A stretch of 64,000 nt of DNA, from contig OX411555.1 of the NCBI GenBank assembly GCA_948146395.1, positions 58,528,187 to 58,592,186 on the forward strand, in the 5' to 3' direction. This stretch comes from Fragum whitleyi (taxonomy: Eukaryota; Mollusca; Bivalvia; Cardiida; Cardiidae). The notes under the pieces are model-generated. The model did not search any database and had not been told where the DNA came from. It saw only the letters and a list, made by a program, of their open reading frames with translations. The translations under genes were made by a program, and so were the position numbers. Shown here in pieces: positions 33,975-45,865 of the stretch; positions within the stretch are counted from its first letter, which is position 1, and each line of letters starts with the position of its first letter.

Positions 33975-34125
33975 AGCTCAATACAATCCCGCGTTTAGGA
34001 TGGCAAAACGATGCAATCTCTTTGCAAATTATATCCCGCTTTGCTCGCAAGTGTACGTGCAAAGCGGGGTATAATTTGCAAATCGATTGAACCGTTTTAT
34101 CATCCTGAGCGCATGGGTAGTTTGA
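33975..34125. repeat. CGCTTTGCACG hairpin MITE
   Basis: CCCGCGTTTAGGATGGCAAAAC pairs with TTTTATCATCCTGAGCGCATGG. The inner stem is TATCCCGCTTTGCTCGC / GTACGTGCAAAGCGGGGTA. It lies about 60 bp from the previous copy in the same orientation. Confidence 0.75.
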
Positions 34126-34597
34126 AGTGACAACTGTAACATTATTTGCCGCTTATACGTGGCACAGAAAGATCCGGATAGAATCCATTCCAAATTCTCA
34201 AAAAATAAATGAATCAGGATTTCCCATTCTTTGAATAAAAAATAATATTAACTATCAATAAACTAGAACTGAATTTTGACAACTTATCAAAAAGAGCCCA
34301 TGAAGAAAATAATGTATTTCTGGATTTCGCATTCAAACAGGGTTCCGTATTTCCGAGATCAATAGACAATATATCTTGGTTATAGAGACCCCGACATGAA
34401 ATATTTACACAGCCACAATTTGTGTGTCTTGATATCCATCTTAATGTCGGGACAGACAGGCGCAATTCTGGCGGGAAAACATATCGAATGGTATCGCGGC
34501 GGGAAATCACATGACGTGGCAATTTATAAAAATCGTCAATAATTCTGTTTAAACGTGACCAATCTAAATTCGTACTACGGAAGCCTATTACTGCCAT

Positions 34598-34720
34598 TTT
34601 AACTTAGAACTTCGCTATTAGAACTTAGGACTTTCGAGTTACAACTTATAACTTAGATATTAAAACTTAGAACCTTGCAGAAATTTTAGCGGAAAATGAT
34701 GGTTAGGCATGTGACATTGT
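34598..34720 (-). repeat. CTAAGTT-type degenerate repeat with flank
   Basis: Irregular TTAGAACTT/ACTTATAACTT units followed by TTTTAGCGGAAAATGATGG and ATGTGACATTGTG. The inverse of all three blocks is at about 50815-50945, so this is one dispersed element. Confidence 0.6.
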
Positions 34721-34837
34721 GTAAAACCTGGAAATATATACATTTCAAGCGTCTAGACTAGTTACAGGGGAGAACGGCATGACGAAATCCATTATAGGTA
34801 GCAAGGTAAGAGATAACTCCGTCTATATTTTGATTGA

Positions 34838-35115
34838 ATGAATTGATTGAATGGAGTTTTACGCCGCTTTCAACATTAATTCAGTTGTATCGCTGAGACT
34901 GGAGCACCTAACAATGGATTCCTGATATTTCTCTCACCAGCGCACCCATCACATCCTTTCCTAGCCTTCAGCTGCTTTCTCACATAGGTCTACGGTTATC
35001 AACCCATTGGTGAGAGACAAATAGTCGGAAAGTATGAGTGCCGCCGTCGGGGATCGAACCCGGGACCTTTAGATTGACAGACCGACGCGCTATCAACTGC
35101 GCTCTGACGGTGGCT
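34838..35115 (-). repeat. tRNA-derived SINE family 1, full length
   Basis: On the minus strand the head GAGCGCAGTTGATAGCGCG and B box GGGTTCGATCCCCGACGG precede the standard body, ending in ATTCAATCAATTCATTCAATC. It is one of the two best-preserved copies. Confidence 0.85.
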
Positions 35116-35839
35116 CCGTCTATATTTTGAAACATTTGTGATAATAAACCATTTCATTCACAATGTCTTGCATTTGACCTTCTTTATTAGAAATTTCAAC
35201 CTACATTTTTAGAATAGTTTTGTGATCCGTTCACATTCGTGTATTTTTATGCCTCGCCTTGATAGACAGGGAAGCATTTTGTCTATTTTATTGTTCCGAG
35301 TTCTTATTCTCACAAAATATGGTTCATAACTTCTGATTGATAAGGGATAGATATTTCACATGAGTTATGCTTGTGACACTGCCTTTTTGTTGGTACCACT
35401 TTCAAGGAATCAGTCAATGTCAAGGTCATTTATCTGGGTCAAATATGTAGAAATTTTCAAATTTGTAATGTAGATTTCCATATAGTACCAAGCTATTGTT
35501 TTTCTAAAAATAGCTGTGAAGGGGGGGGGGGGGTAATTTCATATAGTTAATATGAAATGTGTTACTTGGGTCGTTTATTGCTCAAGTGAAAGTTTTTATC
35601 TTTTTTTAAATTTGTTCATCAATCACGATAGCCTTCTTTCAGATCCGGTGAAGGTCTTATAAATAAGTGAAATTAACATTTGAAGACAAAATTATAACGC
35701 TTTTATTGGCTTTGATCATAGTTAAGTTTTTTTCTTTAATAAGAATCTTCTTGAAAAAAAACCCTTTTTAAACAGTGTTTGACTTTCATAAGTCATCCGT
35801 AAAACTAAGTAGGGTGCAAATTATTTTCTAAGACTTTAA
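35116..35839. other. Intergenic, poly-G run
   Basis: No gene. About 13 G at 35521-35533. Confidence 0.5.
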
Positions 35840-36045
35840 CAAAAGCACCACATACGGATGCCTGAGCTCGGCTGTTCAGTGTTTGATATTGGATAAAAAA
35901 TTATTTGAAAAGACAAAGTACATAGGCTGCAAGTGAATGCTTTCAGTAATACCAGATATATCACACAATATCAAAGTTTTTGCATATCGATGACGACAAC
36001 AACTACGACAACGACACGAAGGCCATAGCAAAACCGTTGGTATTC
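35840..36045 (+). repeat. Dispersed GAC-rich repeat, copy 2
   Basis: CATACGGATGCCTGAGCTCGG...TTGGATAAAAAA...GATGACGACAACAACTACG...GAAGGCCATAGCAA parallels 18640-18911. Confidence 0.5.
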
Positions 36046-36119
36046 TTCAATAAACATCGGATCTCAAAACATAGTAATTTATGCTCTCAGTATATAGGAA
36101 TTTGAATATTAACCCAGGT

Positions 36120-36660
36120 GCCATTATTTTATGTCATCTTAATGTCCCTCTGGTTTAGCTTAATTATAAGAAATGTTGTTTTTCTTTCTTTCTTTCAGGA
36201 ACCTTTTCACAAAGACACCAGAAAGAGAGAAATCTACAATGAGTACAACGGTCCTCATCCAGCTTATGTTCTTGCATACGAGGAAAATTTCGAAAAAAAA
36301 ATGCTTAGAATTATACATTTGACCTTTAGAATGGAAAATGGAGTAGATTAACGTGTCACTTTCGGAGCATTTAAAGCAAAACGGAATTGGAACCACTGCT
36401 CCTGTGAAAATTCTGCCAAAGGAAAAAAAGTCTGGACAATGATTCTTCAGAAAGTTGGCTGAACAGTGCCGAATTTGTCGTCCAAACATTGTACAAGCGA
36501 ATGACAATATAACTCATTTGAGGGTGTGATGCCAGCAAAAAAAAGTAACGATATAGTGAAATGTGTGTTAATATAATTATTTTCAATTTTGCAAATGAAA
36601 AACAAAGTATGAAATATGATTTATGAAATAAATGAACGATGGATATAACGAACAATTTGC
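36120..36660 (+). repeat. Inverted dispersed repeat, arm 1, with exon-like segment
   Basis: Matches the reverse complement of 48650-49150 over about 530 bp. In both, a pyrimidine tract TTCTTTCTTTCAG precedes GAACCTTTT, giving an exon-like frame (EPFHKDTRKREIYNEYNG here, EPFYNDTRKRETFNESSG there). The codon differences are mostly amino-acid-changing, so there is no sign of purifying selection. It is probably a repeat or pseudo-exon. Confidence 0.55.
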
Positions 36661-37004
36661 CACCATATCATATAAGTGCTTATATGTTAACTTTAAGCCT
36701 AGCATATTAACACGTTATTGATTGTGTGCGGAAACGCCAAACTGCATTTACAGATCTTGAATTTGTGAAGCTGTTTGTTAACCCAAAAGAGTTAAAGGCT
36801 AATACTCTGAAGATTTCGATATAAGTATAACTCATCGTTAACACCAAGACTGTGTCGTGTATCGTAAATATCTGTTCAAAGACTTTTACCCAAATGGTAG
36901 AATCAAATCACTTAAAGAGAATTATTATTTCTATTTCTGTTTCAATTTCTTAAAATGTGTTTGTCAAGGCGATATATAACATGTTATGTATGCCTCACAT
37001 TATA
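36661..37004. other. Intergenic, nothing recognised
   Basis: AT-rich sequence, no gene or repeat ends seen. Confidence 0.35.
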
Positions 37005-37265
37005 AAGAGCACCGCCTATGGATGCCACGCTCGGCTATTGAATGCTGGATCATTGGTTAATCTGAGTCGAGAAAGGGATATAATTTGCACAAAATGCATT
37101 CATGGTTATCCCCCTTGATTGTATAGGTTTCCCTTTTGATGGTCAACAAGTGTACCAATTTTCAATTGAATGCATTCAGTAGTTATATCGCAAAATCTCA
37201 AGATTTTCGTTAGGCAACAATGACGACGCCGCCAAGGTTGTAGCGATTTCTCGAATTATCTCCGA
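37005..37265 (+). repeat. Dispersed GAC-rich repeat, copy 3
   Basis: CACCGCCTATGGATGCCACGC, GGATAT..GCACAAAATGCAT, CCCCCTTGATTGTATAGG and AATGACGACGCCGCCAAGG follow the order of 18640-18911. Confidence 0.55.
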
Positions 37266-37639
37266 AACAACAGAGCTGATATAATCACATGTTATGATAT
37301 GTACATAATAGTTTATAATTTGTGTACAAACATGATTTGCTTTGATTTGAGTTGTTTGGTATAAGTTGGCTATTGAATAATACAAGTTAACATATGGTGA
37401 CTTGTAGTAATATTTTTATGGTGGATTTTAATTGATAACTATTCCTTGTTCTGTCCGACTATCCGTTGGAACGGCTTGTCGAATTTATTGATTTAAATGT
37501 ATGAACTCAGATATATTGATTTAATTCAATATCTTTGTAAGATCTATCGGTTTGCTTGATTCTTTAAGAATTTTTTCAGAAGCATCTCTTTTTGAAGTCA
37601 GATTCATGGGATGATTTGAATATGATTCTATTCAAAGTT

Positions 37640-38040
37640 TAACTTAAATTCAAATACAAATGTTCTAAATTCTAGATTCTAATATGTAATTTCTAACATT
37701 TAAGTTCTAAGTTCTAAGATTTAATTTATACGTTCTCAGTTGTAAGTTGTAATTCCTAAGTTTTAAGTTACAAGGTCTAAGATCTAAGTTTCAAGTTCTA
37801 ATTTGTAATTTCTAGGATCTAAGTTCCTGGCTCTAAGTTCTTAGTTCTAAGATTTAATTTATAAGTATTTATTTCTAAGCTCTCAGTTGTAAGTTGTAAT
37901 TCCTAAGTTTTAAGTTACAAGGTCTAAGATCTAAGTTTCAAGTTCTAAGTTGTAATTTCTAAGATCAAATTTAGAGATTCGCTATAAGAACTTATGACTT
38001 AGATATTGGAACTTAGAACATTGTAGGAATTTTGGACACT
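37640..38040 (+). repeat. CTAAGTT degenerate repeat with internal duplication
   Basis: Many TCTAAGTT/TTGTAAGTTGTAA units. A block of about 134 bp (TCTCAGTTGTAAGTTGTAA ... TTTCAAGTTCTAA) occurs twice in tandem, near 37734 and 37877. The same unit type is seen at 34598 and 50840. Confidence 0.7.
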
Positions 38041-38685
38041 TACTGTTGAGACGCACCAAAACGATTTCCTTGTTTCATTGATTGAAATAAAATTTAAAAT
38101 GAAAGAGTATTTTCAGTGTAAATCTTCATCTAATTAAGACGAAAACCACTAGGACAGCAAACAATAAGAAGCAGTATCGCATTTACTTTTGAAAAGGACA
38201 GCACGTCTTGAGCAGTCTGTATGCAAACAATTTTATTGACAATAATGTTGAATCGATCTTAAATATCGCCGATATACTATCAATAATTTTGTCAGTCTAC
38301 GCGATTGAAAACATCATTGATCGTGTTGGTGAAGATGGTGAAGAAAGATCAATAGATTAGTCAACAAAATGTTAAAATGGTCGATTTAATTACGACAAAA
38401 TAAAATAATCAAGCATTTTTTTACCCCAATTACCTTTTGCATTTTCAACTTTAAGGCACTTCCGAACTGTGGTATTATCATGTTAAAGAAGTAGAGGCAT
38501 CTGATGCTTACCCAAGTTAGGATTACTAACAAAACACCGTTAGAAACAGGTCGCGTGTTTCGAAACCTTGAAAGTTTTCAGGTTGTACAACGCCTAAATC
38601 TCAGGTCTCTCTATGAGCTTCCTTTGAATGAACAACACTAGGACAGGGTTCATAAATATCTTGTCCAAGGACAAACACACACGCC
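38041..38685. other. Intergenic, nothing recognised
   Basis: No supportable gene. Confidence 0.35.
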
Positions 38686-38689
38686 CAAC

Positions 38690-38765
38690 GGAGTAAGATT
38701 TGAACCAACGACCTTTCCTTTACCTCATGTAACGAGTGCGCCTCTCTACACAAAGAAACATACAT
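38690..38765 (-). repeat. tRNA-like relic
   Basis: On the minus strand GAGAGGCGCACTCGTTACATG is followed by GTCGTTGGTTCAAATC, which resembles a B box. No acceptor stem closes; likely a SINE head. Confidence 0.3.
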
Positions 38766-38867
38766 GTAGAAAGTATTCCATTTGCCAAAGAATATATTCA
38801 AGTTGGGGAACTCCTAATAGTTGAGATAGGCATAAATGAAATGAAGGGAAAAACTAACTTTTGCAAC

Positions 38868-38990
38868 TTAAGGTATTAGACCCGTAAAAGCTCCGCAACG
38901 TTTCGAAAGTAATGAACGTTAACCGTGGTTTTCTAATGATTTCATTGGGAAACCTCGGTCAACATTGTGGTTCATTGTGGGTCCTCAACC
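38868..38990. repeat. Small foldback repeat, copy 2
   Basis: CCCGTAAAAGCTCCGCAACG, ACCGTGGTTTTCTAATGA and TTGGGAAACCTCGGTCAAC correspond to 33220-33320. Confidence 0.6.
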
Positions 38991-39289
38991 TTAAAAATGA
39001 CTTTTCTAACACGAACTATATGTGGTCACACAATGTCCTTTGTCAATCACGTGATGTTTCCACTCAACCGGTAGATCAATCTTTAATGATTATTGTCGAA
39101 AAGTTCCTTGGGAGAAACTCTTCGAAATTTGTTAAAGATTGCAATCAACCGATAACTTTGTTTGCAAGGGTTACATAAGTTAGGAAATATTGAAAATTTC
39201 TCGGAAACCAGACAATAGCTAGCTTTTATATTTTCTATCTGGTTGATCTCTTCCAAGTTTGTCCACAGCATACATTGTATCCCCGGACC

Positions 39290-39535
39290 TGGACTCTAAA
39301 TCGTACTGTCCCTGGTTCGATCTTCGGCGATAGCAAATTCTCCCGACATTTGCCACCCACCGATTAATGGATAATCGGAAAAATATGTGGGGAAAGGCAG
39401 CTGGAAAAAAGGAACTGATGCCGTGGTAGTCCAGATTATGGAAATATTAGGAATCAATGGTACGGTGATCCTATCGCCGCGATATGAGTGATGTGTTCGT
39501 TTTGTTTGAATAGGTTTTAACGCAACTCTAAACAA
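39290..39535 (+). repeat. SINE family 1, strongly diverged
   Basis: CTGGTTCGATCTTCGG (B-box remnant), CCACCGATTAATGGATAATCG, GGAATCAATGGTACGGTG, ATCGCCGCGATAT keep the family order. An inverted fragment of the same body lies near 39705-39775. Confidence 0.6.
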
Positions 39536-40084
39536 CTTTTAAATCATACCATCCGGTTTTTTGTACATATCAGCTTGATTTTATGCCATCAAGAATCATC
39601 CCTACTAAGTCTTTGTCTGCTTGACCAGTTTCTGAGGAAAAATACTCAAAACTTGATATTTTGTGTTTGTTTGGATGAGGGTTTTGGCGCATTTGATTTT
39701 TTCAGTCATATCACGGATGCTGGAGCACATACCATTGAATTCCAGGTATTTCTTACACCAGAACTACCAGTTTGACCTTCCAAAGCCTAAAGCTTCTATC
39801 CTAACCAAGATATGCGACACCGCCGGGGATCGGACGCATAATATCTTGTGTCTTGGCTTACCCTTTACTTAAATTGTTCCTAAATATTTTGATTGACCAA
39901 AAGCACGGGCGAGGCAGGGCGGTATAGTTTGAAATTATTGACATGGCTTGACCTTTATGGAATGAATTAATATACCAATAATTACATTTATCATCGAGGG
40001 TGGACGCAAGTCTTCGAAAAACATCGTAAATCCGCGGAAGGTATTGGTTTAAGTAATGTTGTATAACGTGAAAGTACCAACTGT

Positions 40085-40150
40085 GTGGTCGAGGGGTCTA
40101 GTCTGATGATAACGGCTTCAGGGGCCATGGGTTCAAATCAACTTTCATCT
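40085..40150 (+). repeat. tRNA-like relic
   Basis: TGGTCGAGGGGTCTAGTCTG resembles a class II tRNA D arm, CGGCTTCAGGGGCC an anticodon arm and ATGGGTTCAAATC a B box. No 3' acceptor partner; it may be a SINE head for 40290-40470. Confidence 0.35.
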
Positions 40151-40289
40151 CACATTTTTTTTTCTTTTTTTCTTCTGATATCCCCATTTGAATAGTTTGA
40201 TTGGCAACATATATTTTGCACAGCCGCGTTATATTTATCGCATTCTATATCCTGAACTCAAATATGGAAAATATGAGTCGCCGTCAAAT

Positions 40290-40470
40290 GGTCTAAAGCG
40301 CAAATTCGGTTGATAATCGCTGACCTATGTGGGTTGAGAAATTAGGGTCTCGAAAGAGTCTCGAAAGAGTTGTCGTGTTAGTATTCGTATAAGAAATGCA
40401 AGGCATCTATAGTTATGTGCTCCAGTCGCGCAATAAAACCGGAAAAATATTAAAATAGTAATTCAATCTC
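40290..40470 (+). repeat. SINE family 1, strongly diverged body
   Basis: GTTGATAATCGCTGACCTATGTGG, AGAAATGCAAGGCATCTAT and GTGCTCCAGTCGCGCAATAAAAC match the family body. TCTCGAAAGAG is duplicated in tandem. Confidence 0.55.
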
Positions 40471-40989
40471 ATTCAAAAAGAAACTAGATGGCATTTAAAA
40501 AAACATATTTATAACGTACCGCAAATCTCCATGAGAATCGCGAGATCTTCAATTTTATCCAAAAGAAAAAAATGTAAGAATGGATTTAAACCTAGAGGGA
40601 ATGAATATGCAGTCACATTTACTCGAACCACTGACTTTTGGCTTCTAGTGTCATACTCTTTTCACATACAGTGACAAGTGTCTACCCATCACACTCTCAT
40701 TTAATAGTTATATATTTTAAAAAAAGATTGAGGAAGTAAAACGCGATCAAATGAAGAGACAATATGACAAGCAGTCAAACATGTAATTTATGCTAATGTA
40801 GGTTACGGTCATTCATGTCAATGATTTCGCGCTATACTTATTTTCACTTGTAAATCTAAAGACATCTACTCCTCACAAACGTTTTGGGCAATTTTGAAAA
40901 AGAATTATCATGTAAATCTGATGAGCCTTTACTGAAATTTTTCATAAAATTTTGATTGCTCCCTAAATAACGGCATGGCCGGGCGGTTT

Positions 40990-41925
40990 TAAGCTCCACT
41001 GGCAGAAGGCCAGCGAGATATTGTCATGGCGAGGTGTCCGTCGTGCGTCCGTCCGTGCGTGCGTGCGTAAACTTTTCTTTAAACATCTTCTCCTCCTAAA
41101 CCAATTGGTGGATTTTGACGAAACTTGGCCAGAATGTTCCTTGGGTGACCCTCTTTTAAAGTTGTTCGAGAAAATTTGGATTGACCCCAAAATATGGGAA
41201 TGGCAGGGCGGGGCTTATTTTGACCACGAAATCTTTGAACGACATCTCCTCCTGAACCATTGGGCCAATTTTAATGAAACTTTACCAGAATAGTCCTTGG
41301 GTGACCCTCTTCTAAATTTGCTCAAGAAATTCGGATTGACCCCTAAATATTGGCGTGGCAGGGCGGGGCTTATTTTGACCCCGAAATCTTTGAACCTCAT
41401 CTCCTCCTGAACAATTGGGCCGATTTTAATGAAACTGTACCAGAATGTTTCTTGGGTGACCATCTTCTAAAGTTGTTCAAGAAATTTGGATTTACCCCCA
41501 AATATTGGCGTTGCAGGGCGGGGCTTTTTTTGGCCCCGAATTTTTTTAATGACATCTCCTCCTGAACCATTCGGCTGATTTCAATGAAACTTTACCAGAA
41601 TGTTTCTTGGGTGACCCTCTTCTAAAGTTGTTCAAGAAATTTGGATTTGTTGAGATCTACTGGACCAAAAAAAAATCAGGTGAGCAGTTTAGGGCCATTC
41701 TTGTCTTCTTGTTTCAAAGTGATATCTAAATAGTTTTCTGCCTTTTAATTTTACGTATTAGTTAAATAAGTTCATTCCTTCATAAGTCAGTTTCAACTTA
41801 GAAAAAGTCGGAATTCCCTCTGAATACTGATCACTTTCATTACCTTCTATTTTCAATATCGCTCTTTCAAATCTTGAGATTTTAATCCAGTGGAGCGATA
41901 CAGGCCCTCTTGGGCCTCTTGTTTC
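40990..41925 (+). repeat. Hairpin-headed tandem-repeat element, family C, complete
   Basis: Head AAGCTCCACTGGCAGAAGG with hairpin CTGGCAGAAGGCCAG and GTGCGTCCGTCCGTGCGTGC. Nearly four units of about 155 bp follow, starting near CATCTCCTCCTGAACC at 41085, 41243, 41399 and 41553. Each holds GTTCCTTGGGTGACCCTC and GGCAGGGCGGGGCTTATTTT. After a unique stretch it ends AATCCAGTGGAGCGATACAG and the hairpin GGCCCTCTTGGGCC with TCTTGTTT. CCAGTGGAG near the right end is the inverse of the head's CTCCACTGG, giving short sub-terminal inverted repeats. Confidence 0.75.
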
Positions 41926-41934
41926 TATATTTAA

Positions 41935-42449
41935 ATACTATAAAATTTTCTCCTCCCAACTGTCTTTGGTAAATTCCAATGACACTTTGCATCAATGTTC
42001 TTAAGGTGATTGTTAAAGAAACTTTGATTGACATCCGAAAATGGGCGTGGTAGGACGGGACAGATCTTCATTTTATAAAAACTTTATTTTTTTCTTCTCC
42101 AAAACCATTGGGCTAATTTCAATTAATATTGAATATTCATTTGGTGACCTTTTACTAAAATTGTTCTTCAATTTTTTCATTGACACCCCAAATATGGGCC
42201 TGCAAGGGCTGTGCATACTGTCACTTGAAAATCATTTGAAATCCTCTCCTCATAAACCATTGTTGGACCGATTTTAGCAAAACTTAGCATAAATTTTAAA
42301 TGTTGCAATGGTTCTCGGTACTAATGTTCCATGAATAAGCCTTTACTTTCCTTGTCTGGCATTACCTTCTTTTTTTGAATTGCTGTTTTTCAAATCTGGA
42401 GATGTTAACGCCAGTGGAGTAATACAGGCCCTCCTTGGCCTCTTGTTAA
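41935..42449 (+). repeat. Family C, diverged copy ending in the same hairpin
   Basis: AAAATTTTCTCCTCCCAAC, TGGGCGTGGTAGGACGGGA and CTCTCCTCATAAACCATTG mark old units. The right end GCCAGTGGAGTAATACAGGC then GGCCCTCCTTGGCCTCTTGTT is well kept. It follows the complete copy directly. Confidence 0.65.
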
Positions 42450-42840
42450 AAGTGTTTTTCTGTTTTCTAGTATAAGCCAAATCAGTTTTAAACAAAGAAA
42501 ATTGAAAGGACATGTCCAAAGCATTATTCCAGTGAAGTTTGGTTGAATTCCGATCATTAGTTACAGAGAAGAAGATTTTTATACTCATCATACGGGACCA
42601 CTTTTCGATGACACGAGAGCCTCGAGAGCGTACCTTATCAACCCGATTAGCCATTAACAATGAAATCTGAAAGGGCATGTCCTAAAAGAAGAACCATTCC
42701 TTTGAGGTTTTGTTGAATTCTGACAAGAAGTTTCAGAGAACAAGTGTGTAAGGAAAAAGTCAACGGACGAACGAACGGACGCAATAACGACGATCTCTTA
42801 GCCACGACAATAGCTCCACTGGACTAAGTCAGTGGATCTT
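42450..42840 (-). repeat. Family B, minus copy with two units
   Basis: Inverted GACATGTCCnAAAGCATTATTCCAGTG and AACTTCTTGTCAG... units run to GGACGAACGAACGGACGCAA, then AATAGCTCCACTGGACTAAG at the far end. The head lies at about 42830. Confidence 0.6.
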
Positions 42841-43129
42841 ACAATAATCATACAAAATTTCAATGAATGTTGAAGGCCAGACTTGGTGTTTGAGAGGAGG
42901 ACATGATTATCAGTGTACAAAATGCAAACGATTTTCACAAAACCTTAAGTAACACTGCTGTTGTCGTTTCTGGGGGTCACGGCAGATCGTATATGAATGT
43001 TTTAGCAGTGTGGAACTAAGGCAGTCACCCTGTTGTGCGCGTACTGTAGAAAGAAAAATAAAGTGAATATTTCTTTGTACTTAACACATGGTTTTATTGG
43101 TGCAAACATATTTTAAATAACATAGCAAA

Positions 43130-43960
43130 CAAAAGGGCAAGAATAGTCCGAAACCGCATACACGAACTTTAATGGTTTAGTGGATGTCACCCAAGGAACA
43201 TTTTTGTAAAATTTCATTGAAAAAGGCTAAATTCTTAAGGAATGGATGTCTTTCAAGACATCCGCAACGCCTGTATTAAATGGCCAACCAGGATTTCGCA
43301 AATATTGTTTTGAGGTCGTCCACTTTTCTGTCAAAGTCTTAGTGATACTGATCTAGTGGTGGAGGAGGCAATGTCGTTCAAATATTTCATATTGAAAAAA
43401 TCCGAGTCCTGTCAGGCCCATATGTTAGGGATCATTCAAAATATCATGAACACTCTTGGAGAGGGTCCGCAAGGAAAAAGAAGATACCATACGAAGATAA
43501 CATAGTAAAATAATGCCTCACCCTTATTTATGGACCAATTAAATAGAGGGTCACATTCTTTCAAAGAGTAATAGAAATCGTTGGTCCAGGATAAGTCGTT
43601 CAAAGATTTCAAAGGAAAAAGTGTCATGCCCTGCCACGCTCATGTTTATGGACCAATCAAAACTTCCAAATCCCTTGAAAAAGAGGATCGCTTAAGCAAC
43701 ATCCTAGCAAATTTTCATTGAAATCAGCCCAGTGGAACAGGAGGAGATGTTATTAAATGATTTCTCAGTGAAATAATTGCATCGCCCTGTCAGGGTCATA
43801 TTAATGGACCACTCAGGCTTTTGTGAATAATTTTTGAAAAGGGCCAACCAGCAAAGATTTTGGTAAAGTTTCGTTGAAGCGGACAGTGGTTCAGTTGGAG
43901 ATGTCATTCAAAGGTTTCCTAATAAAAAAATGCTGAATCTTATAGCTCTTCTCGAGCAAG
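43130..43960 (-). repeat. Family C, minus copy, strongly diverged
   Basis: CACCCAAGGAACATTTTTGTAAAATTTC and CAAGGCGGGG-type remnants such as CCCTGCCACGCTCATGTTTATGG recur about every 150-170 bp. GAGGAGATGTTATTAAATGAT marks a unit boundary near 43742. Confidence 0.5.
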
Positions 43961-44369
43961 TTGTGCTTAGGCAAGCCAAAAAAGTAATGAAGTCATATTG
44001 GTGATATTCGTGTAAATTGGCATATATCTTGTGCCTGTGTCCATTTATGTTCCAAGCAGCAATGTGAAATGAATTCTTGAATTCGTGACTAGTGAGTATA
44101 CACAGGACAATAACCCAATCTACTAGTAAAATAACATTAAAGACATTGTTTTTAATCAGTCTTGAAATGGTCATGGAACATTTGTATATTCCTTTTATAG
44201 GTAGACATGCCTGTTGGCGTGATGAACAATTTAACTTAGTTTAATTATAACAATTAAGACAGGGATTCTTGCAGTTTATTAGGAAATCTCTGAGTGAGAG
44301 ATGGTACATAGAAAGTACAAATCAAAGTTTTGACTAGATTTTGAAAATTTGGGTTCTACTGATGTAGAA
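43961..44369. other. Intergenic, nothing recognised
   Basis: No gene or repeat end supported. Confidence 0.35.
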
Positions 44370-45247
44370 GATGAATTTCAAAATTTCCACTATATAACAT
44401 ATTGAGAAATGACCTACGCCCATAAAAGACACACTTTTTATCCAATGACAATAATTTTTAGGCTGCATAATAATGGGTCACACAAGGATCATACCAATGA
44501 AGTCTGATTGATATCCATCAGTTACGTTACGAGAAAATAATTTTCAATGTTTCCACTACATAACATATAGAGAAATGACCTCAAACCCATTTTTGGTAGA
44601 CTGATAAAGGGTCACTAAAGGATCATTCCAGTGAAATTTGGTTGATATCCACTATTTACATTCTGAGAAAATGATTTCCAAAGTTCCCACTATATAACAT
44701 ATAAAGAAATGACCTCCGCCCATAAAAGACATATTTTTATCTGATCACAATAATGTTTGGTAGACTGATAAAGAGCCCCCAATGATCATTGCAGTGAAAT
44801 TTGGTTGATAAACATTCTGGGATAATGATTTTGAAATTTCCTCTATATACAATATTGAGAAATGACCTCCGCCCATAAAATACATATTTTTTATTCGATT
44901 ATATTAATTTTTGGTAAACAGATAAAGGGTCACTCAAGGATCATACCAGTGAAATTTGGTTGATATCCATCAATCAAGATCTGAGAAAAACCCCTGTTTA
45001 CCATATTTGGAAATTAGCCACGCCCATTTAATCCATGTTTTTCATTGGGCCAAAATTTCTTGAACAACTTTGAAAGAAGATCACCCAAGGATAATTCCTG
45101 TGAAGTTTGGTTGAAATTCATCCAGTAGATTCTGAGAAGAAGATTTTTAAAGAAAAAAAAATACGACCGGACGCACGGACGGACGGACGCACGACGGACA
45201 CAACGCCATGACAATAGCCCAAGTGGCCTTCGTCCAATTGAGCTAAA
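44370..45247 (-). repeat. Family A, minus copy
   Basis: About five inverted units carrying GAGAAATGACCTCCGCCCATAAAA and GATCATTCCAGTGAAATTTGG. Then come GGACGCACGGACGGACGGAC and AATTGAGCTAAAA, the inverted head. It is homologous to 212-1130. Confidence 0.7.
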
Positions 45248-45602
45248 AGCACGAGAAGTCAAAATTATTTTGGATAACAACACTTATTCACCAGACCAGC
45301 ATTTTTTCTAGAAGTTTGACCTTGACCATATAAATAACATTGACCTTCGAAATGCATATTGATGAGAAGACCCTTATGCCCAGTTGTTGCGTTTAAACTT
45401 TATTAGCGTTAAAGTTGCGAAAATGTTCAGTCAGCACATTTATTTTTGCATAAACAGTCAGAAGGATATATACACCCATAGACACATGCTTAAGTACTAT
45501 GCTAAATCACGGCGTCTGTATTGGCGGCGTAGTTCAGTACAGGCACAACTGACTATAAACAAATAGGTAGTAATAATCCTCCTGCACTGAGCCATGAATA
45601 TG

Positions 45603-45859
45603 TGACCCGTCACGAGAAAACGGGCCATCTGGGTAGTGCGTGAAGTGTCGACCCGTGTCAGACTGCGCAGATTGCGCAGACTAACCAGGGTCAAAACTTT
45701 TCGCACTTTCGTTTTTTCCTGAAAATAGAAAGATCACTCTACCTTCCTGTGATTTTTTTTTTGAACTCCGTACTCTGCTTGGCCTGTTCTAGAACTCTCT
45801 TTTTTTCAAATATTAGTTTTATAAAGTTCCAAGATGGTCCCTTTTCGCGTGACGGGTCA
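45603..45859. repeat. GTGACGGGTCAC MITE, copy 2, with target duplication
   Basis: Ends TGACCCGTCACGAGAAAA and TTTTCGCGTGACGGGTCA. AATATG lies directly outside each end (45597-45602 and 45860-45865) and TG follows on both sides, so the duplication is 6 to 8 bp. Interior shares CAGACTGCGCAGATTGCGCA with 30191-30433. Confidence 0.75.
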
Positions 45860-45865
45860 AATATG

